Shown here in pieces: positions 61,642 to 64,000 of a stretch of DNA of 64,000 nt. The position numbers and the translations under genes were made by a program. Source of the DNA: Gemmatimonadota bacterium (lineage in GTDB: Bacteria > Gemmatimonadota > Gemmatimonadetes > Gemmatimonadales > Gemmatimonadaceae). The DNA lies in contig CANHTA010000001.1 in assembly GCA_947463135.1 (NCBI GenBank), positions 108,332 to 172,331 of the forward strand. The letters are read 5' to 3'. The first letter of the stretch is position 1; each line of letters opens with the position of its first letter. The notes under the pieces were generated by a model. That model saw nothing but the letters and a program-made list of their open reading frames with translations. It made no database searches and was not told the DNA's origin.

Positions 61642-63135
61642 ATGTCACCAGCGCCGTGCTCCGATTCCTCGCCTGAGTCCGCACCCGATTCGTCACTCGA
61701 GTCCTCGTCGTGTGCACACTGCCCGCAGGTCGATCGCCAACTGGTCGACCGCCGTGGCTTCCTCACCTCGGCCTCGGTGCTCTCGCTTGGCGTGTTCATG
61801 GCCGGTTGCGGTGATGGCATTATCAGTGGTCCGGAATTGGTGCCCGACGCAATCCCTGAGCCCTTTCGCGTAGATCCCGCCACCATCCCCGCGTTGGCCA
61901 CGATTGGTGGGCGCACCGTTGTGGTGTCTGGCAGCGCGGCACCGGTGATGGTGGAACGCATCGGGGCGGCCCAGTTCCGGGCCCTTTCGCTGGTGTGCCC
62001 GCACCGCGGTACCATCGTCGACGTCACCGCTACTGGCCTCCGCTGCCCCAATCATGCGGCGCGCTTTGCGAACGACGGCACGTGGCTCGATGGACAACCC
62101 ACCGCCAATCTCGCCGCGCTGGATGTACGGCAGAACGCCGATGGCTCACTCACCGTGGGCGGCGCGATCACACCGCCGGTGCTTGGGCTCGACCGCAGCG
62201 CCGTGGTCTTTCTGGCCACGCGCACCGGTAATAGCCCGTCCGCGCAGACCGTGGCGATCGCGAATCTGGGTGGGGGCGTCCTGAGCGGTCTCTCCGTCTC
62301 GCTCACCTATGGTCCGGGCCAACGCACCGGTTGGCTCTCGCTGGCACTGAGTCAGGGGTCGGCCCCCGCCACGCTTACCCTCACCGCGCAGCTGGGTACT
62401 CTGCCGGTGGGCACGTATTCCGCCACCGTGACGGTGGCGGGCGCTGGAACCAGCAATGGCCCGCAGACGCTGGCCGTTTCGTTGCTGGTGCAGGACCCTG
62501 CGGCGCCCCCCGATTTGCAGCTCTCCACCGCCGCGCTCGCGTTTTCGGCACCAGTTGGCACCACGCCTCCCACGCAGGTGGTGCAGTGCAACAACAGCGG
62601 GGGCGGATCGCTGGTTGGGTTGGCGGCTACGGTGGCCTATGGCGCGGGCGCCACCGGTTGGCTCTCCACCACGTTCAACCAAACCACGGCGCCGGCGTCC
62701 CTCACCGTACGCGCCACGGCTGGGGCCTTGGCGGCCGGGACCTACACCGCCACGGTTACCGTGAGCGCGACTGGTGTGACCGCACGTACGTTCGCGGTGA
62801 CCCTGACCGTGACCGCCGCCGGCCTGGTGGTCACTATCGCCGCGTGGCCCGCACTGGCCAATCCCGGTGGGGTGGCCGGGAGTGTGGGTAACGTGAATGG
62901 CGGACCGGTGGCCGTCACCCGCCTCAGCGCCACCAGCTTTGCGGCGTTCTCGATGCGCTGTCCCCATGCCGGCACCACTATCAACGTGGTCAACGGTGCC
63001 AGCTTCCGCTGCCCGAATCACGGCGCCCTCTTCAACAGTGCCGGCGTATGGCAAGATTCCGCGCAGCGCGCGGACAACTTGACCCCGCTCACCGTGACCT
63101 ACACACCAGGCGCCACGACGCTCACGGTTCGCTGA
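61642..63135 (+). CDS. exported lipoprotein: Rieske, two BACON-like repeats, Rieske
   Basis: ATG 61642 starts 497 residues; the track's earlier start adds non-coding sequence. After an acidic N-terminus comes a Tat-like signal (DRRGFLTSASVLSLGVFMAG) ending in a lipobox cysteine. A Rieske 2Fe-2S domain follows with C119-P-H121 and C135-PN-H138, then two Ig-like repeats (about 175-280 and 285-390, containing TGWLSLALSQGSAP and TGWLSTTFNQTTAP) of the BACON type, then a second Rieske domain with C440/H442 and C457/H460. Both sites keep all four ligands. Export by Tat suits a cofactor protein folded before export. Partners are unknown; two clusters in one chain suggest electron relay. Confidence 0.75.
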   Translation: MSPAPCSDSSPESAPDSSLESSSCAHCPQVDRQLVDRRGFLTSASVLSLGVFMAGCGDGIISGPELVPDAIPEPFRVDPATIPALATIGGRTVVVSGSAAPVMVERIGAAQFRALSLVCPHRGTIVDVTATGLRCPNHAARFANDGTWLDGQPTANLAALDVRQNADGSLTVGGAITPPVLGLDRSAVVFLATRTGNSPSAQTVAIANLGGGVLSGLSVSLTYGPGQRTGWLSLALSQGSAPATLTLTAQLGTLPVGTYSATVTVAGAGTSNGPQTLAVSLLVQDPAAPPDLQLSTAALAFSAPVGTTPPTQVVQCNNSGGGSLVGLAATVAYGAGATGWLSTTFNQTTAPASLTVRATAGALAAGTYTATVTVSATGVTARTFAVTLTVTAAGLVVTIAAWPALANPGGVAGSVGNVNGGPVAVTRLSATSFAAFSMRCPHAGTTINVVNGASFRCPNHGALFNSAGVWQDSAQRADNLTPLTVTYTPGATTLTVR

Positions 63136-63145
63136 GGCACACCCG

Positions 63146-63174
63146 TTGAACCCGCGGGCTACGTTGGCTATATT
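63146..63174 (+). promoter_or_regulatory. sigma70-type promoter before the FmdB-like gene and argS
   Basis: TTGAAC (63146-63151) and TATATT (63169-63174) are separated by 17 bases, and the -10 differs from consensus at one base. A start site near 63181 would leave a leader of about 30 bases. This is the best promoter match I found in the window. Confidence 0.6.
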
Positions 63175-63209
63175 TCAGGGCTGTCTGACCCTAGCCAAGT
63201 AACGTAGCC

Positions 63210-63536
63210 ATGCCAACTTACGAGTTCCGCTGCCCCGACGGCTCCATCATCGAAGCGCGGTTCAAGATCTCTGAGGTGCCGGAGAGTATCCCAACCCCCG
63301 ATGGCACGGGCGTCGCCACCCGTATCATTTCGGGCGGAGCCAGTCTGCTCTTCAAGGGCTCGGGTTTCTACATCACCGACTACGGAAAAGACGGCAAGAA
63401 GGATCAGCGCACGGGTGGTGCGTCGGCCGCTGAGGGCGGCTCCTCCTCCGACTCCAAGAGCGACAGCAGTTCAAGCGCAAAGCCCGCGGCCAGTGCGCCG
63501 TCTGCGTCATCCTCGTCCACGTCGTCTTCCGAGTGA
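63210..63536 (+). CDS. FmdB-family protein lacking most zinc-ribbon cysteines
   Basis: The 108-residue protein starts MPTYEFRCPDGSIIEARFKI and keeps the family ending KGSGFYITDYG, both diagnostic of the FmdB/zinc-ribbon family. In the family the first CxxC and a second CxxC bind zinc. Here only C8 remains, the first pair reads CPDG and the region of the second reads IPTPDGTG, so zinc binding is unlikely. A Ser-rich tail fills the last 35 residues. It is 4 bases before argS and shares the promoter above. FmdB proteins are small, poorly understood regulators. Confidence 0.75.
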   Translation: MPTYEFRCPDGSIIEARFKISEVPESIPTPDGTGVATRIISGGASLLFKGSGFYITDYGKDGKKDQRTGGASAAEGGSSSDSKSDSSSSAKPAASAPSASSSSTSSSE

Positions 63537-63540
63537 ATCT

Positions 63541-64000
63541 GTGACTCACGCCGATGCCCTGCGCGCCGAGCTCGTGCGCGCGGCGCGCACGCTCGGTGCG
63601 CCAGACGACGTTGCCCCAATCCTTGAGCGCCCGCGCGACCCGTCATTCGGTGACTGGGCCACCAATCTCGCGATGACGCTCGCCAAACCGCTCGGCAAAA
63701 AGCCGCGGGAGATCGCCGAGGCGCTGATCGCAGCCATGGACACCGCAACCGTTGGTGTCATCGCAGCCGAAATCGCCGGACCCGGCTTCCTCAACTTCCG
63801 CCTCGACCCGGGATTCCAGGCGCGGGGGCTCCTCGCCATTCTCGAGGCGCCGCACGCCTTCGGTCGGCTCGATATCGGCCACGGCGAGCGCGTGGTGGTG
63901 GAGTTTGTCTCTGCCAATCCCACTGGCCCACTGCACGTGGGCCACGGACGGCAGGCCGCACTCGGTGACGCCATCAGTACGCTGCTCGAATACACCGGCT
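63541..64000 (+). CDS. argS: arginyl-tRNA synthetase, N-terminal part (runs off the window)
   Basis: The frame opens at GTG 63541 and has no stop before the window ends, so it is missing from the ORF track. The visible 153 residues include the ArgRS N-terminal Add1 domain (RDPSFGDWATNLAMTLAKPL, IAGPGFLNFRL) and the start of the catalytic fold with VEFVSANPTGPLHVGHGRQA, where HVGH is the class I HIGH motif. It charges tRNA-Arg. It directly follows the FmdB-like gene. Confidence 0.95.
   Translation, partial: MTHADALRAELVRAARTLGAPDDVAPILERPRDPSFGDWATNLAMTLAKPLGKKPREIAEALIAAMDTATVGVIAAEIAGPGFLNFRLDPGFQARGLLAILEAPHAFGRLDIGHGERVVVEFVSANPTGPLHVGHGRQAALGDAISTLLEYTG

Overview
The window is a GC-rich bacterial chromosome segment packed with genes, almost all on the + strand. 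Neighbouring genes often share start and stop bases (ATGA, GTGA, TAGTG), and GTG or TTG starts are common. A complete division and cell-wall (dcw) cluster, a MurE with the meso-diaminopimelate motif DNPR, many secreted peptidases and beta-propellers, and an MglA GTPase beside a chemosensory set suggest a diderm soil or freshwater bacterium. The overall style resembles Gemmatimonadota such as Gemmatimonas. That placement is inference from gene content; no rRNA gene is present to confirm it.

Region 1 (1-11.4 kb) is a signalling cluster: the end of a CheW-like gene, then cheY, cheA and a CheC-type phosphatase, a TPR protein, a PATAN/DUF4388 protein, an MglA-type GTPase, a protein made of two DnaA-like AAA+ modules without the DnaA DNA-binding domain, a PATAN-TPR protein, another TPR protein, and a membrane-anchored HExxH peptidase. 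No receptor, CheB, CheR or MglB is visible. It looks like a surface-motility or polarity control module and is the best candidate here for an undescribed system. A small membrane protein, tRNA-Val(UAC) and a secreted TPR protein ending in a strong terminator follow.

Region 2 (13.7-39.7 kb) is the dcw cluster: rsmH, ftsL, a class B PBP with PASTA, murE, murF, mraY, murD, ftsW, murG, murC, ftsQ, ftsA, then a secreted M14 peptidase flanked by palindromes, then ftsZ, an M23 peptidase, a vWA-like membrane protein, ftsY and recG. mraZ, murB and ddl are not in it. The gap before ftsZ carries DnaA-box-like sites.

Region 3 (39.7-52.3 kb) is housekeeping: asnS, mazG (- strand), alr, deoB, cdd, an unknown lipoprotein, an unknown outer-membrane-type protein, miaB, comEC and fbp.

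Region 4 (52.3-64 kb) is mixed: a methylmalonyl-CoA mutase large subunit, a divergent pair of secreted beta-propellers, a chorismate mutase-MOSC fusion, a SodC/CHRD-like secreted protein, an M1 aminopeptidase, a Rieske-BACON-BACON-Rieske lipoprotein, a cysteine-poor FmdB-family protein, and the start of argS, which runs off the window. Intergenic heptanucleotide (GTAnnnn) inverted repeats at about 28.6 and 41.1 kb, with a related smaller hairpin at 31.7 kb, appear to be a dispersed element family. No IS element, CRISPR array or rRNA was seen.
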